A DNA stretch of 64,000 nucleotides from Brucella daejeonensis (lineage in GTDB: Bacteria; Pseudomonadota; Alphaproteobacteria; Rhizobiales; Rhizobiaceae), in assembly GCF_014199265.1 (NCBI RefSeq), contig NZ_JACIJG010000001.1, positions 372,001-436,000 on the forward strand. Reading direction: 5' to 3'. How positions within the stretch are numbered: the stretch's first letter is position 1; the number at the start of each line of letters is the position of its first letter. A model generated the notes under the pieces. That model was not told where the DNA came from, searched no databases, and saw only the letters and a program-made list of their open reading frames with translations. Position numbers and translations under genes: made by a program. Below, piece by piece: positions 29,873 through 39,400 of this stretch.

Positions 29873-31291
29873 ATGTCTTACGATGTGGTTGTCATCGGTA
29901 CCGGCCCCGGCGGTTATGTCGCCGCCATCAAGGCCGCACAGCTGGGCCTTTCGGTCGCTGTGGTGGAAAAGCGCAAGACCTTTGGTGGCACCTGCCTGAA
30001 CATCGGCTGCATTCCCTCCAAGGCCCTGCTTCATGCATCGGAAGTCTTTGCCGAAGCCGGTCATTCCTTCGACACGCTCGGCGTCGAAGTCGGCACGCCG
30101 AAGCTGAACCTCGAAAAGATGCTGGCCCACAAGGACGCGACCGTTAAGGCCAATGTCTCGGGCGTGGAATTCCTGTTCAAGAAGAACAAGATCACGCCCT
30201 ATATCGGCACCGGCAAGATCGTCGCCAAGGGCAAGGTTTCCGTGACGGCCGAAGACGGCGCGGTCCAGGAAATCGAGGCGAAGAACATCATCATCGCCAC
30301 GGGTTCGGATGTCGCGGGCATCCCCGGCGTGAAGGTCGATATTGACGAAAAGGTCATCGTGTCCTCCACCGGCGCTCTTTCCTTCGACAAGGTTCCGGGC
30401 AATCTGATCGTGGTCGGCGGCGGCGTCATCGGCCTGGAACTCGGGTCCGTCTGGGCGCGCCTCGGTGCGAAAGTCACGGTCGTCGAATATCTCGACAAGG
30501 TGCTCGGCCCGATGGACGGCGAAGTGTCGAAGCAGTTCCAGCGCCTTCTGGAAAAGCAGGGCATTGTCTTCAAGCTCGGCGCGAAGGTGACTGGAGTTGA
30601 AAAATCGGGCAAGACGGGTTCTGGGGGCGCAAAGGTGACTTTTGAGCCGGTCAAGGGCGGTGACGCCGAAGTGCTTGAAGCCGATGCCGTGCTGATTGCG
30701 ACCGGCCGTCGTCCCTATACGGACGCTCTCGGCCTTCAGGAAGCGGGTGTCAATATCGACGATCGCGGCCGCGTGGCGATTGACGATCACTGGCGCACCA
30801 ATGTCGAAGGCATCTATGCCATCGGCGATGTCGTGCAGGGGCCGATGCTGGCGCACAAGGCCGAGGACGAAGGTATCGCGGTCGCCGAAATCATTGCCGG
30901 TCAGGTCGGTCACGTGAATTTCGACGTCATTCCGAGCGTCGTCTACACGCAGCCGGAAGTGGCTTCCGTCGGCAAGACCGAAGAAGAGCTGAAGGCCGCA
31001 GGCATCGACTACAAGATCGGCAAATTCCCGTTCACGGCCAATGGTCGCGCCCGCGCCATGCAGCATACGGATGGCTTTGTGAAGATTCTCGCCGACAAGG
31101 CGACGGATCGTGTTCTGGGCGCGCATATCCTCGGATACAATGCCGGTGAGATGATCCACGAACTGGCCGTCCTGATGGAATTCGGCGGCTCGTCGGAAGA
31201 TCTGGCCCGCACTTGCCACGCGCATCCGACCATGTCGGAAGCCGTGCGCGAATCTGCGCTCGCAACCTTCGCCAAGCCGATCCATATGTAA
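29873..31291 (+). CDS. lpdA: Dihydrolipoyl dehydrogenase (E3)
   Basis: FAD flavoprotein that reoxidises the lipoyl groups of E2. The 472 residues start with the FAD-binding VVIGTGPGGYVAAI. The redox-active disulfide lies in GGTCLNIGCIPSK near 36-48. The NAD-binding GGGVIGLELGSVW is near 182, and the C-terminal catalytic HAHPTMSE is near 449. The ATG at 29873 follows GAAGGA. Being close to sucAB it is the E3 of the oxoglutarate complex, although other lpd genes may exist elsewhere. Confidence 0.97.
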   Translation: MSYDVVVIGTGPGGYVAAIKAAQLGLSVAVVEKRKTFGGTCLNIGCIPSKALLHASEVFAEAGHSFDTLGVEVGTPKLNLEKMLAHKDATVKANVSGVEFLFKKNKITPYIGTGKIVAKGKVSVTAEDGAVQEIEAKNIIIATGSDVAGIPGVKVDIDEKVIVSSTGALSFDKVPGNLIVVGGGVIGLELGSVWARLGAKVTVVEYLDKVLGPMDGEVSKQFQRLLEKQGIVFKLGAKVTGVEKSGKTGSGGAKVTFEPVKGGDAEVLEADAVLIATGRRPYTDALGLQEAGVNIDDRGRVAIDDHWRTNVEGIYAIGDVVQGPMLAHKAEDEGIAVAEIIAGQVGHVNFDVIPSVVYTQPEVASVGKTEEELKAAGIDYKIGKFPFTANGRARAMQHTDGFVKILADKATDRVLGAHILGYNAGEMIHELAVLMEFGGSSEDLARTCHAHPTMSEAVRESALATFAKPIHM

Positions 31292-31316
31292 TCGGTCTTT
31301 CATGGCGCAATCGTCG

Positions 31317-31340
31317 AAGGCCCGCTCGTGCGGGCCTTTT
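31317..31340 (+). terminator. Terminator after lpdA
   Basis: AAGGCCCGC pairs with GCGGGCCTT around a TCGT loop and is followed by TT. It also faces the convergent small membrane-protein gene. Confidence 0.8.
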
Positions 31341-31350
31341 GCATTTATAG

Positions 31351-31620
31351 CTAATTCTGTGCCGGCGGGGCCGGTGTCGACGGTTCGCTCTGTGTCGCAG
31401 GCGGCGGTGGCGCAGCCGTGTCGGTTCCGCTGCCGTTCTGGTAGAAGAAATAGCCGAGGATGATGATTGCCGCCAGAAGTACGGCGCCAAGCAGGTAAGT
31501 GCTTCCTCCGCGTGGCGGCGGCACCGGTGGCATCCCTGACGGATCTGAAAGGCGGGGATCGGACGTTGTACGTGGATCGTTTCGCGGATCGCTGGTCCGC
31601 GGATCGAGGGGATCGACCAT
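31351..31620 (-). CDS. Small proline-rich single-pass membrane protein
   Basis: An 89-residue protein with three parts. The N-terminal third is a run of DPR-type units (DPLDPR, SDPRNDPR, SDPRLSDP). A single membrane helix (YLLGAVLLAAIIILGYFF) covers about 47-64. The last part is a proline/alanine/threonine-rich tail. The start at 31620 is supported by GGAGG eight bases away. An upstream TTG is less likely. No function is known to me. The topology suggests a short cytoplasmic tail and a flexible periplasmic tail. Confidence 0.65.
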   Translation of the reverse strand: MVDPLDPRTSDPRNDPRTTSDPRLSDPSGMPPVPPPRGGSTYLLGAVLLAAIIILGYFFYQNGSGTDTAAPPPPATQSEPSTPAPPAQN

Positions 31621-31817
31621 AACAGGTTCCTCCAATGGCCCCTTCCGTCCTGGAAGCGACGTGGGCTGACAAATGGAGTTGAAGCACGGTCCGATGAAAT
31701 CGGATCAGACTCCGATCTTTTGTCTTTTCGCGCGTCTGGCTTGCGATAGCGACGATGTCGATCACAAACCCGTGAACCTGTTCAACGTGAGAAAAAGCGG
31801 ATAGTTCCGCCGGGGGC

Positions 31818-32846
31818 TCAATCGAGCGGGGGAACCGGGGTGATGTGGTAGCCCTTATCGCGCAGCAATTCGACCACTCCTTCCTTCCCCGGAAGATGCA
31901 TTGCGCCGATGGCCACGAACGCGCTTCCCCGATCGATCAGCGGTGCGGCGCGGTCCGCCATGACGTGGTTGCGGTCGATGACGAGATGCTTCAGGAACAG
32001 GCTGTAATCCGCGTCGGACAGATCATCGGGAACAATCTTCCGTAGTGCGGGCATGATCATGCCGACCTCGCCGTCGAGGTAAAGCGCTGTCATGGTTTCC
32101 ATCGCGTCCTCGATCCTGTCACCATATTCGACGGTGGCGATCAGGTTGCGGATATGGAAGTCGAGCGGCATCCTGTTCATGGCCGTGAGTTGCTCTGCAG
32201 CGCTTTCCAGCCCCCGCACGTTACGACCTTCGGCCTGCGCATCGCGGGCAAGACGCTCATCGAGCGACTTTTCGCCGTCATTCGTTCGTTCCCGCTCGCA
32301 TTTGGGGAGGGTGAGAAGGTTCGTCAGGACCCATGGCTTCATCTTCGCCACCGCGTCGAGAACGATGCCTTGTTGCGCGAGTTTCGCTTCTATTTCCTTG
32401 CGCCGGTCTTCGGGAATATGAGATTTGAGTGTGCTGCCATCGGTGAAGAGCAGAAGGTCGGGCTGTTCGAGTTTCAGCCGCAGGAATACCCCAGGGTCCA
32501 GAATGTCCGTCGTCTCGATGACGACCGTGTTGGCCGCGCGATAGGCGTTCCCGACCTCCTTCGGCAATTTCAGGACGCGCGGATCGGTCAGGTGGATCGT
32601 GCCGAACAGATAGGACGGTTCGATGTCCTCCTTTTCGATCTTCCAGATCAGGCCCATGTGGTTGGGAATGGCATCTGCTTCCCGCCGCAATTCCCGCCAT
32701 ATGGCGGGATTGTCCTTTCTCAGGCCTTCGACGACGTTGACGCCATGCGTCGTGCAGACGACGGGCAGGACGTCGGTTTGGGCCGAGGCGGCGCCCGCCA
32801 GACAGGCATAGAGGAGAACGAGAAGCAGCTTTTTCATGACCATCAT
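31818..32846 (-). CDS. TraB/GumN family protein
   Basis: A 342-residue exported protein with a signal peptide (KKLLLVLLYACLAGAASAQ, cleaved near 23). The TraB/GumN domain starts with LIWKIEKEDIEPSYLFGTIHLTDPRV, where GTIH is the family hallmark, and ends with VAIGAMHLPGKEGVVELL. Members are thought to be metal-dependent hydrolases related to EreA/ChaN. Any catalytic role here is inferred. Three ATGs cluster at the start (M1, M2, M4) and the exact one is uncertain. xerC lies upstream on the same strand. Confidence 0.85.
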   Translation of the reverse strand: MMVMKKLLLVLLYACLAGAASAQTDVLPVVCTTHGVNVVEGLRKDNPAIWRELRREADAIPNHMGLIWKIEKEDIEPSYLFGTIHLTDPRVLKLPKEVGNAYRAANTVVIETTDILDPGVFLRLKLEQPDLLLFTDGSTLKSHIPEDRRKEIEAKLAQQGIVLDAVAKMKPWVLTNLLTLPKCERERTNDGEKSLDERLARDAQAEGRNVRGLESAAEQLTAMNRMPLDFHIRNLIATVEYGDRIEDAMETMTALYLDGEVGMIMPALRKIVPDDLSDADYSLFLKHLVIDRNHVMADRAAPLIDRGSAFVAIGAMHLPGKEGVVELLRDKGYHITPVPPLD

Positions 32847-32910
32847 GTAGGGTCCGGTTTCCGCCGATGCGAGATAGAACCGTCAGGAAGGGGATGAAGC
32901 TCCGGCTCGG

Positions 32911-33858
32911 TCAGGCGCGCGGATGGGCCTTGTCGTAGACTTCCAGCAGCCGTTCCGTATCGACGCCGGTATAGACCTGCGTGGTGGAAAGGCTCGCATG
33001 GCCGAGCAGTTCCTGAATGGTTCGAAGGTCACCGCCGCGGCCCAGAAGATGAGTCGCGAAGGAATGGCGTAGCGCATGGGGCGTGGCGCTGTCGGGCAGG
33101 CCGAGGGCGCCGCGCAGTCTCTGCATTTCGCGCTGGATGATCGCCGGGTGAAGCACACCGCCCCTGGCACCGCGGAACAGTGGCTTGTCGGCGGAAAGAT
33201 CGTAGGGACAGAGCGCGCGATATTGCGCCACAACCCTGTGAACCACCGGCAGAAGCGGGACGAGGCGGCTTTTCCCGCCCTTGCCGGTAATGGTGATGGA
33301 GAGAGCATCTGCATCCGACAAGGCATCGCCGGAAAGCCCCAGCGCCTCGGATATGCGCAGGCCGCAGCCATAAAGCAGCGTCAGGATGGCGGCGTTGCGT
33401 GCCGCGATCCAGGGTTCTTCGGCAAGCTGGCCATCGGCGGCAACCACGCGACGGGCATCGTCAGCCGTGAGCGGCTTCGGCAGAGACTTCGGCTGGCGCG
33501 GCGCGCGCATGGCGCCGGCTCCCGCGGCATTGGCGAGGCCGCGCTTTTCGAGATGACGCAGCAGCGAGCGCACGCCTGCAAGCCCGCGTCCAAGCGTTCG
33601 CGCGCCGACGCCCTCGTTACGGCGGCTGGCGAGAAAGGAACGCAGATCCGCAATGCGCAGGCTGCCGACATCTTTCAGCGATGGCGGCTCACCAAGATGA
33701 CCGGTCAGGAAATTGAGAAACTGGCGCGTGTCGCGCTCATAGGCCTCCAGCGTGTTGACCGACAGGCGACGCGCATCCTTCAGCGTTTTCAGCCATTCCT
33801 CCCGCGCCGCCGCAAGGTCGGCACGGGCAGGGATGAGGAATTCTCCGTTGGTCGTCAT
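32911..33858 (-). CDS. xerC: Tyrosine recombinase XerC
   Basis: Site-specific recombinase that, with XerD, resolves chromosome dimers at dif. The 315 residues show a SAM-like N-terminal core-binding domain (about 15-105). The catalytic domain carries R168 (CGLRISEALGL), the GKGGK loop at 192-196, H261 and R264 (HALRHSFATHLL), H287 (LLGHASLSTTQ) and the nucleophile Y296 (VYTGVD). The ATG at 33858 starts the conserved part, and the frame stays open far upstream by chance. FtsK, which activates XerCD, is encoded at 49681-52245. It is not a phage integrase: no att duplication or phage genes surround it. Confidence 0.95.
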   Translation of the reverse strand: MTTNGEFLIPARADLAAAREEWLKTLKDARRLSVNTLEAYERDTRQFLNFLTGHLGEPPSLKDVGSLRIADLRSFLASRRNEGVGARTLGRGLAGVRSLLRHLEKRGLANAAGAGAMRAPRQPKSLPKPLTADDARRVVAADGQLAEEPWIAARNAAILTLLYGCGLRISEALGLSGDALSDADALSITITGKGGKSRLVPLLPVVHRVVAQYRALCPYDLSADKPLFRGARGGVLHPAIIQREMQRLRGALGLPDSATPHALRHSFATHLLGRGGDLRTIQELLGHASLSTTQVYTGVDTERLLEVYDKAHPRA

Positions 33859-34047
33859 GGGTCGCGGTCGCTCATGTTTCAATCTGGTCCCAGTCTGCCA
33901 GGGATAGGTTACCGGCTGGTTGAGGCGAGGCAAAAGGCCCGCAATTACGCGGAAGATCGCGGTTTTGTTACGATTTGACGTGAATTGGGCACGCGAAAGA
34001 GCTATTGAACGGAAAATATCAATCCGAGCAGCAGAACAAGGTTGCCA

Positions 34048-34617
34048 ATGCCGCGTCCAGAAAACCCGATCCAGCTCGCCGTCATCGGTGCCGCGCACGG
34101 CACACGGGGCGAAGTGAGAGTGAAGACCTTTACCGGCGATCCGCTGGCAATTACCGATTACGGCCTGCTCTACGATGAACAGGGCAAGAGTTACGAAGTG
34201 CTTGAAGCCCGTCCTGCCAAGAATGTGGTGGTCGTCCGCTTCAAGGGCGTCAACGACCGCAATGCCGCCGAGGCGCTGAACGGTACGGAGCTGTTTATCG
34301 ACCGCTCGCAACTGCCGGATGACGAACTGGACGAGGACGAATATTTCCAGACCGATCTGATCGGCCTGCTCGCGGTGGATGCCGATGGCAAGACCTATGG
34401 CGTGGTGAGCGCCCTGTTCGATTTCGGCGGCGGCGATCTCATCGAGTTGAGCGAGAAGGGGAAACGCCCGATGCTCATCCCCTTCACCGAAGCGGCGGTT
34501 CCCGAAATCGATTTCGACAAGGGCACGCTGCTGGTGGAGCCTCATGCCGCCGGGCTGATCGCCGACGATGAGGGCGAGCGTCCGAAGGCCGAAAAGAAGA
34601 AGCCGAAGAAGTCATGA
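34048..34617 (+). CDS. rimM: Ribosome maturation factor RimM
   Basis: 16S rRNA processing factor that binds S19 and aids assembly of the 30S head. The 189 residues comprise the RimM N-terminal barrel ([20 protein letters not shown] at about 9-28), a PRC-barrel domain (about 100-170) and a lysine-rich tail. The ATG at 34048 has AACAAGG six bases upstream, and a TTG at 34042 is possible. Its stop overlaps the trmD ATG (ATGA). Confidence 0.95.
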   Translation: MPRPENPIQLAVIGAAHGTRGEVRVKTFTGDPLAITDYGLLYDEQGKSYEVLEARPAKNVVVVRFKGVNDRNAAEALNGTELFIDRSQLPDDELDEDEYFQTDLIGLLAVDADGKTYGVVSALFDFGGGDLIELSEKGKRPMLIPFTEAAVPEIDFDKGTLLVEPHAAGLIADDEGERPKAEKKKPKKS

Positions 34618-35354
34618 CCGAAATTTTCAAGGTCGAAGACGAGGCCGGTTCCTTTCATGCATCCGTACTGACGCTCTATCCCGAAATGTTTCCGGGGCCG
34701 CTCGGCGTTTCGCTTGCGGGCAAGGCGCTTCAGGAGGGAACATGGTCGCTGGATACGGTGCAGATCCGCGACTTTGCCGAAGGTAGGCACCGGATGGTGG
34801 ACGATACGCCGTCCGGCGGCGGCGCGGGCATGGTGATGAAGCCCGATGTGGTGGCGCGGGCGCTCGATTCGGTCGCAGACGACCGTCCGATGCTGCTTAT
34901 GAGCCCACGCGGAAAGCCGTTGACGCAAAAGCGTGTGCGTGAACTGGCCGAAGGGCCGGGCGCGATCATTTTGTGCGGTCGCTTCGAAGGCGTGGATGAG
35001 CGTGTCATCGAGGCACGCGCGCTTGAGGAAGTGTCCATCGGCGACTACATCCTGTCGGGCGGGGAGACTGCCGCAATCGTTCTCCTCGATGCTATCGTGC
35101 GGCTTTTGCCGGGCGTGATGGGCAATCGCGAATCCGGCGAGACCGAGAGCTTCGAGACCGGCCTTCTGGAGCATCCCCACTATACGCGGCCGCAGGAATG
35201 GGAAGGGCGCTCGATCCCGGATGTCCTGACCTCCGGCAATCATGGCGCTATCGACAAATGGCGGCACGAACAGGCGGAGCGCATCACGCGCGAGCGCCGT
35301 CCCGATCTCTGGGAAGCCTATGTCGAGGCGCAGCCGGCGGGAAAGCGCAGATGA
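34614..35354 (+). CDS. trmD: tRNA (guanine-37-N1) methyltransferase
   Basis: SPOUT-class methyltransferase that makes m1G37 and prevents frameshifting. The 246 residues carry the trefoil-knot motifs [10 protein letters not shown] near 97, [12 protein letters not shown] near 120 and [14 protein letters not shown] near 141. It overlaps rimM by four bases. In many relatives rplS follows directly. Here a permease on the other strand intervenes. Confidence 0.97.
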   Translation: MTEIFKVEDEAGSFHASVLTLYPEMFPGPLGVSLAGKALQEGTWSLDTVQIRDFAEGRHRMVDDTPSGGGAGMVMKPDVVARALDSVADDRPMLLMSPRGKPLTQKRVRELAEGPGAIILCGRFEGVDERVIEARALEEVSIGDYILSGGETAAIVLLDAIVRLLPGVMGNRESGETESFETGLLEHPHYTRPQEWEGRSIPDVLTSGNHGAIDKWRHEQAERITRERRPDLWEAYVEAQPAGKRR

Positions 35355-35358
35355 ATAA

Positions 35359-35385
35359 TGCCCGGCAGTGCCGGGCACTTTTTTT
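35359..35385 (+). terminator. Terminator after trmD
   Basis: TGCCCGGC (35359-35366) pairs with GCCGGGCA (35370-35377), followed by a seven-base T-run. It lies four bases after the trmD stop and just before the convergent permease stop. Confidence 0.85.
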
Positions 35386-35389
35386 GGAA

Positions 35390-36853
35390 TCAGGCCGTGT
35401 GCTGTGTGGCGGATGCACGAAGTTCCGCCTCTGGCTTGCGAAGTATGAAATAGACGCCGCCGCCAATTGCCACGCCGAAGAACCATCCATAGGTCGCCCA
35501 CCAGGCAGGCAGGATATTGGTGGCCATCGGCAGGACGGACGAGAACAGGGCGCCGATTGCAAACGCGATGAAGGCCTTGACGTGCCAGCCGTTCTGGAAC
35601 CGGAATTCTCCGTTCTCCTGATAAAGGTCGGCCACGTTCAGCCTGCCGCGGCGCAGCAGATAGTAATCGACCATGATGATTCCGAAGATCGGCCCCATGG
35701 TCGAACCGAGGAAATTGACGAAATGCGCCGCACCCGTTTCCCACGGTGCGAAAGGATAAAGCACAAGCGCGATCAGCGCAGCGATGACGCCGCCGCCCTT
35801 GAACGAAATCTTCTGCGGAAAGACGTTGGAAAAGTCGAAGGCGGCAGACACGAAGTTTGCGACGACATTGATGCCGAGCGTTGCCACCGTAAAGGTGAGA
35901 GCCGCAAGAAGCGCCAGGAACCAGCTATCGAATTTCGCCGAAATCTGGTCGGGATGAAGCAGGACTTCGCCATAGACAGTGAAGGCGGCCGTGGTGGTTA
36001 CGCCCGCCACAAGGCAGAAGGCCAGAAGATTGACCGGCAGGCCCCACAGATTGCCGCGCCGCAACGATGCCTCATCCCTAGCATATCGTGAAAAGTCGCA
36101 GAAGTTCAGATAGAGCGCTGCGAAATAGGTGATCCAGGTGGCCGCGACCGCTGCAAGGGCTGCGAAGGAGCCGGGCTCGCCGGTCACGCCCGCGTCCCTG
36201 GTCTTTTCGAGAAGGACATCGCGCGGAATTTCGCTGCCGAAGGAGAAGGTACCGGATTTGATCACCAGATAGACCGCGAGGATGAGCATCATGATCCAGA
36301 CAGCCGGACCGGCCCAGTCCTGAAACTTGCGCACCGTCTCCATGCCGCGTTGGATGATGAGCAACTGCGCTGCCCAGACGAAGACATAGCACATGACTTC
36401 CAGCGTCGAATGGCCGAGAAGGTGGCTGTTCTGGTGGAAGGACAGCATGTCTTCATTGCGGATCAGCAGCGCTACGATGGCCCCGGAAGCAGCGGCGGTT
36501 TGCGCGCCGTACCAGAAACAGGCGACAACGCCGCGAACAAGTGCGGGAAAATTGGCGCCGAACGTACCGAAGGACGCGCGCGCCAGCACCGGGAAGGGAA
36601 CGCCCGTGCGTACGCCGGCGTTTCCGACCAGACTCATCAGGAAGAAGATGACCAGCGAGCCGATGCCTATCGCAATTATGAAATTGAGAAAGCTTCCACA
36701 AAGCAGAAAAAGGCTCGCGGCGAGATAATAGCCCCAAAGGCTGTGTACGTCCGACGTCCAGACGTTGAAAATACTGAAGGCACCCCATTTTCGTTCTTCA
36801 GCAGGTGCCAAGTCTTCATTATACAAGGAGGGTGAAGGATTTTTCGCCGTCAT
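35390..36853 (-). CDS. NCS1 family nucleobase/hydantoin:cation symporter
   Basis: A 487-residue permease with about twelve membrane helices. NCS1 hallmarks are the N-terminal NEDLAPAEERKWGAFSIFNVW, the substrate-site helix with GVPFPVLARASFGTFGAN near 84-101, and the C-terminal FGIIMVDYYLLRRGRLNV near 397-414. The family imports cytosine, uracil, allantoin or hydantoins with sodium or protons. Substrate choice is not resolvable here. It lies between trmD and rplS on the opposite strand. A perfect ATTGTCGACAAT palindrome 53 bases upstream of its start may be its operator. Confidence 0.88.
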   Translation of the reverse strand: MTAKNPSPSLYNEDLAPAEERKWGAFSIFNVWTSDVHSLWGYYLAASLFLLCGSFLNFIIAIGIGSLVIFFLMSLVGNAGVRTGVPFPVLARASFGTFGANFPALVRGVVACFWYGAQTAAASGAIVALLIRNEDMLSFHQNSHLLGHSTLEVMCYVFVWAAQLLIIQRGMETVRKFQDWAGPAVWIMMLILAVYLVIKSGTFSFGSEIPRDVLLEKTRDAGVTGEPGSFAALAAVAATWITYFAALYLNFCDFSRYARDEASLRRGNLWGLPVNLLAFCLVAGVTTTAAFTVYGEVLLHPDQISAKFDSWFLALLAALTFTVATLGINVVANFVSAAFDFSNVFPQKISFKGGGVIAALIALVLYPFAPWETGAAHFVNFLGSTMGPIFGIIMVDYYLLRRGRLNVADLYQENGEFRFQNGWHVKAFIAFAIGALFSSVLPMATNILPAWWATYGWFFGVAIGGGVYFILRKPEAELRASATQHTA

Positions 36854-37176
36854 AGTGTTCCCGTTTTATGTTGTATTTTACATTTTGCTTATGATTATGG
36901 CTTTTATTGTCGACAATGACTGTGTCACAGCTCCCGGCGGCTGGCTACGAAAATTTATGACAGGGCGTGACAAATCCGTCGCGATGCTGTATGTGCCTGC
37001 CGGATCGGGAAATCCGACCGCTGAAAACCCGTTCGGGCCTTGCCCGACACTCGAAACGAATAAATGGTGTACCGCTCCTGCCTGTAATTGAAGGCATAGT
37101 CGCAAGGCCAGGATTGCCCGGCGGCAAGTGCAGAGCGCTCTGACTGTTTGAGAAGAATTTAAGAAGGAGTCCGACG
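36854..37176. other. Divergent intergenic region between the NCS1 permease and rplS
   Basis: A 323-base spacer with no credible gene. It holds the ATTGTCGACAAT palindrome (36906-36917), a neighbouring CTGTGTCACAG (36920-36930) and, in the rplS leader, a perfect 12-base palindrome CAGAGCGCTCTG (37131-37142). Promoters for both genes must lie here, but I see no strong consensus. Confidence 0.6.
36906..36917. promoter_or_regulatory. Candidate GntR-type operator for the NCS1 permease
   Basis: ATTGTCGACAAT is a perfect palindrome with the TGT-n-ACA core typical of FadR/FCD-subfamily GntR repressor sites. It lies 53 bases upstream of the permease start. No GntR gene is in the window. Confidence 0.45.
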
Positions 37177-37620
37177 ATGACCGACATCATTCGTCAGCTT
37201 GAAGCCGAACAGGCAGCAAAGATCGAAGAAAAGCGCAAGCTTCCAGATTTCCAGCCGGGCGACACCGTTCGCGTTCAGGTTCGCGTGACCGAAGGTACGC
37301 GTACCCGCGTGCAGGCCTATGAAGGCATCTGCATTGCCCGCTCCGGCGCTGGCCTCAACGAAAACTTTACCGTCCGCAAGATTTCCTACGGCGAAGGCGT
37401 GGAGCGCGTATTCCCGGTTTACTCGCCGATCGTTGAAGGCGTTGAACTCGTCCGCCGCGGTAAGGTCCGTCGCGCGAAGCTCTACTACCTCCGTGGCCTC
37501 ACCGGTAAGGCTGCGCGTATCGCTGAAAAGAAGGACAATCGCACCAAGGCCGAACGCGAAGCTGACAAGCGCGCTGCTGAACGCGATGCCGCCGCAAAGG
37601 CTGCCGCCGCCGCTGAATAA
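37177..37620 (+). CDS. rplS: 50S ribosomal protein L19
   Basis: Large-subunit protein near the 30S interface. The 147 residues contain the L19 core [18 protein letters not shown] and the [28 protein letters not shown] region. An alanine-, lysine- and glutamate-rich C-terminal tail longer than in E. coli follows, as usual for Rhizobiales. Strong ribosome site AAGGAG. It is a separate transcription unit from rimM-trmD here. Confidence 0.97.
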   Translation: MTDIIRQLEAEQAAKIEEKRKLPDFQPGDTVRVQVRVTEGTRTRVQAYEGICIARSGAGLNENFTVRKISYGEGVERVFPVYSPIVEGVELVRRGKVRRAKLYYLRGLTGKAARIAEKKDNRTKAEREADKRAAERDAAAKAAAAAE

Positions 37621-37640
37621 GCGTCACGGCGATCTGTTCG

Positions 37641-37668
37641 AAAAAGGCGGCCTTCGGTCGCCTTTTTT
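37641..37668 (+). terminator. Terminator after rplS
   Basis: AAAAAGGCG pairs with CGCCTTTTT, extended by GCC/GGT and closed by a TTC loop, with a U-run. It is 20 bases past the L19 stop. Confidence 0.85.
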
Positions 37669-37680
37669 ATTTGCCAAACC

Positions 37681-37697
37681 TGTTACCCAGCGTAACA
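37681..37697. promoter_or_regulatory. Inverted repeat upstream of leuC
   Basis: TGTTAC (37681-37686) and GTAACA (37692-37697) are separated by five bases. This operator-like palindrome lies about 135 bases before leuC. No regulator is assigned. Confidence 0.35.
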
Positions 37698-37830
37698 TAT
37701 CGCATAATTTTGCCAACATCTCGAAAGATTGTTACTGCGACACCCTGTTGCGGTTTCATTTTCTTGACGAAATGAGATGGCAGGTGCATATGACAGGCCA
37801 AATTAAGAACCGTTCAAAGGAACTCTCGCA

Positions 37831-39240
37831 ATGAGCGCGCCGCGTACACTTTATGACAAGATCTGGGACGACCATGTAGTGGATCAGCAGGACGACGGAA
37901 CCTGCCTCCTTTATATCGATCGCCATCTTGTCCATGAAGTGACAAGCCCGCAGGCTTTCGAAGGTCTGCGCATGGCGGGACGCAAGGTCCGTCACCCGGA
38001 AAAGACGCTCGCCGTGGTCGATCACAATGTCTCGACCTCGCCCGACCGGATCAACGGCATCAAGAATGAGGAAAGCCGTATTCAGGTCGAAGCGCTGGCG
38101 AAGAACGCGGCGGATTTCGGCGTCGAATATTATTCCGAGCGTGACCGCCGTCAGGGCGTGGTGCATATCGTCGGGCCGGAACAGGGGTTTACGCTGCCGG
38201 GCATGACCATCGTTTGCGGCGATAGCCATACCTCGACCCACGGTGCCTTCGGCTCGCTGGCCCACGGTATCGGCACGTCGGAAGTGGAGCACGTTCTGGC
38301 AACCCAGACGCTGATCCAGAAGAAGGCCAGGAACATGCTGGTGCGTGTGAATGGCGAACTCGCTCCCGGCGTCACGGCCAAGGACATCACGCTTGCCATC
38401 ATCGGCGAGATCGGCACGGCTGGTGGTACCGGCTATGTGATCGAATATGCGGGCGATGCCATCCGTTCGCTGTCGATGGAAGGCCGCATGACGGTCTGCA
38501 ACATGTCCATCGAAGGCGGTGCCCGCGCCGGTCTGATCGCGCCGGACGAGACGACCTTCGCCTATATCAAGGACAAGCCGCGCGCGCCGAAGGGCGAGGC
38601 GCTGGAACAGGCGATTGCCTACTGGAAGACGCTGCGTTCGGATGAAGGCGCGCATTTCGACAAGATCGTCGAACTGGACGCCGCAAAAATCTCGCCGGTC
38701 GTCTCCTGGGGCTCTTCGCCGGAAGATGTCGTCTTCGTCACCGATATCGTGCCGAACCCGGACGACATCAGCGACGAAACCAAGCGTGCATCGAAGTGGC
38801 GTGCGCTGGACTATATGGGCCTGAAGCCGGGCACCAGGATGACCGACATCAAGATCGACCGTGTCTTCATCGGCTCGTGCACCAATGGCCGCATCGAGGA
38901 TTTGCGTGATGCCGCCCGCATGGCGGAAGGAAAGAAGGTCGCCGCCGGCGTCAATGCCATGATCGTTCCCGGTTCCGGTCTTGTGAAGGAACAGGCGGAA
39001 GCCGAAGGTCTGGACAAGATCTTCATCGAAGCCGGTTTCGACTGGCGCGAGCCAGGTTGCTCCATGTGCCTTGCCATGAATGACGACCGCCTGAAGCCGG
39101 GCGAACGTTGCGCTTCGACGTCCAACCGCAATTTCGAGGGCCGTCAGGGTTTCAAGGGCCGCACACATCTTGTGTCGCCCGCCATGGCCGCTGCCGCCGC
39201 AATTGCCGGTCACTTCGTTGATATTCGCGAGTGGAACTGA
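37831..39240 (+). CDS. leuC: 3-isopropylmalate dehydratase large subunit
   Basis: Iron-sulfur isomerase of leucine synthesis that works with LeuD. The 469 residues carry cluster ligands in GSCTNGR near 349 and in CSMCLAMN near 410. The aconitase-family segment [15 protein letters not shown] is near 128-142. AGGAACTCTCGCA gives a fair ribosome site. leuD and leuB are not adjacent in this window. Confidence 0.96.
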   Translation: MSAPRTLYDKIWDDHVVDQQDDGTCLLYIDRHLVHEVTSPQAFEGLRMAGRKVRHPEKTLAVVDHNVSTSPDRINGIKNEESRIQVEALAKNAADFGVEYYSERDRRQGVVHIVGPEQGFTLPGMTIVCGDSHTSTHGAFGSLAHGIGTSEVEHVLATQTLIQKKARNMLVRVNGELAPGVTAKDITLAIIGEIGTAGGTGYVIEYAGDAIRSLSMEGRMTVCNMSIEGGARAGLIAPDETTFAYIKDKPRAPKGEALEQAIAYWKTLRSDEGAHFDKIVELDAAKISPVVSWGSSPEDVVFVTDIVPNPDDISDETKRASKWRALDYMGLKPGTRMTDIKIDRVFIGSCTNGRIEDLRDAARMAEGKKVAAGVNAMIVPGSGLVKEQAEAEGLDKIFIEAGFDWREPGCSMCLAMNDDRLKPGERCASTSNRNFEGRQGFKGRTHLVSPAMAAAAAIAGHFVDIREWN

Positions 39241-39266
39241 TCCATTCGTCGTACCGTCGTGATTTG

Positions 39267-39296
39267 AAAAACCGCCGGCTCAGTCCGGCGGTTTTT
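39267..39296 (+). terminator. Terminator after leuC
   Basis: AAAACCGCCGG pairs with CCGGCGGTTTT around a six-base loop, with a T-run. Confidence 0.85.
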
Positions 39297-39400
39297 TCAT
39301 GTGCTGTGAAAAGAGTTTGCGGATTACCGCTCCCCTTCTTTGCCTTTGTCATCTTCACTGGATACAATCGCGTGAGCTTTGCCGTATCAAGGATCGTTCA

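Noticed and set aside
32911-33858. Tyrosine recombinase as a sign of an integrated element.
   Set aside because: Length, motifs and housekeeping neighbours fit XerC. There are no att repeats, tRNA or phage genes nearby.
36765-37091. A 108-codon plus-strand frame between the NCS1 permease start and rplS.
   Set aside because: It begins inside the permease gene on the other strand, has no ribosome site and spans the regulatory palindromes.
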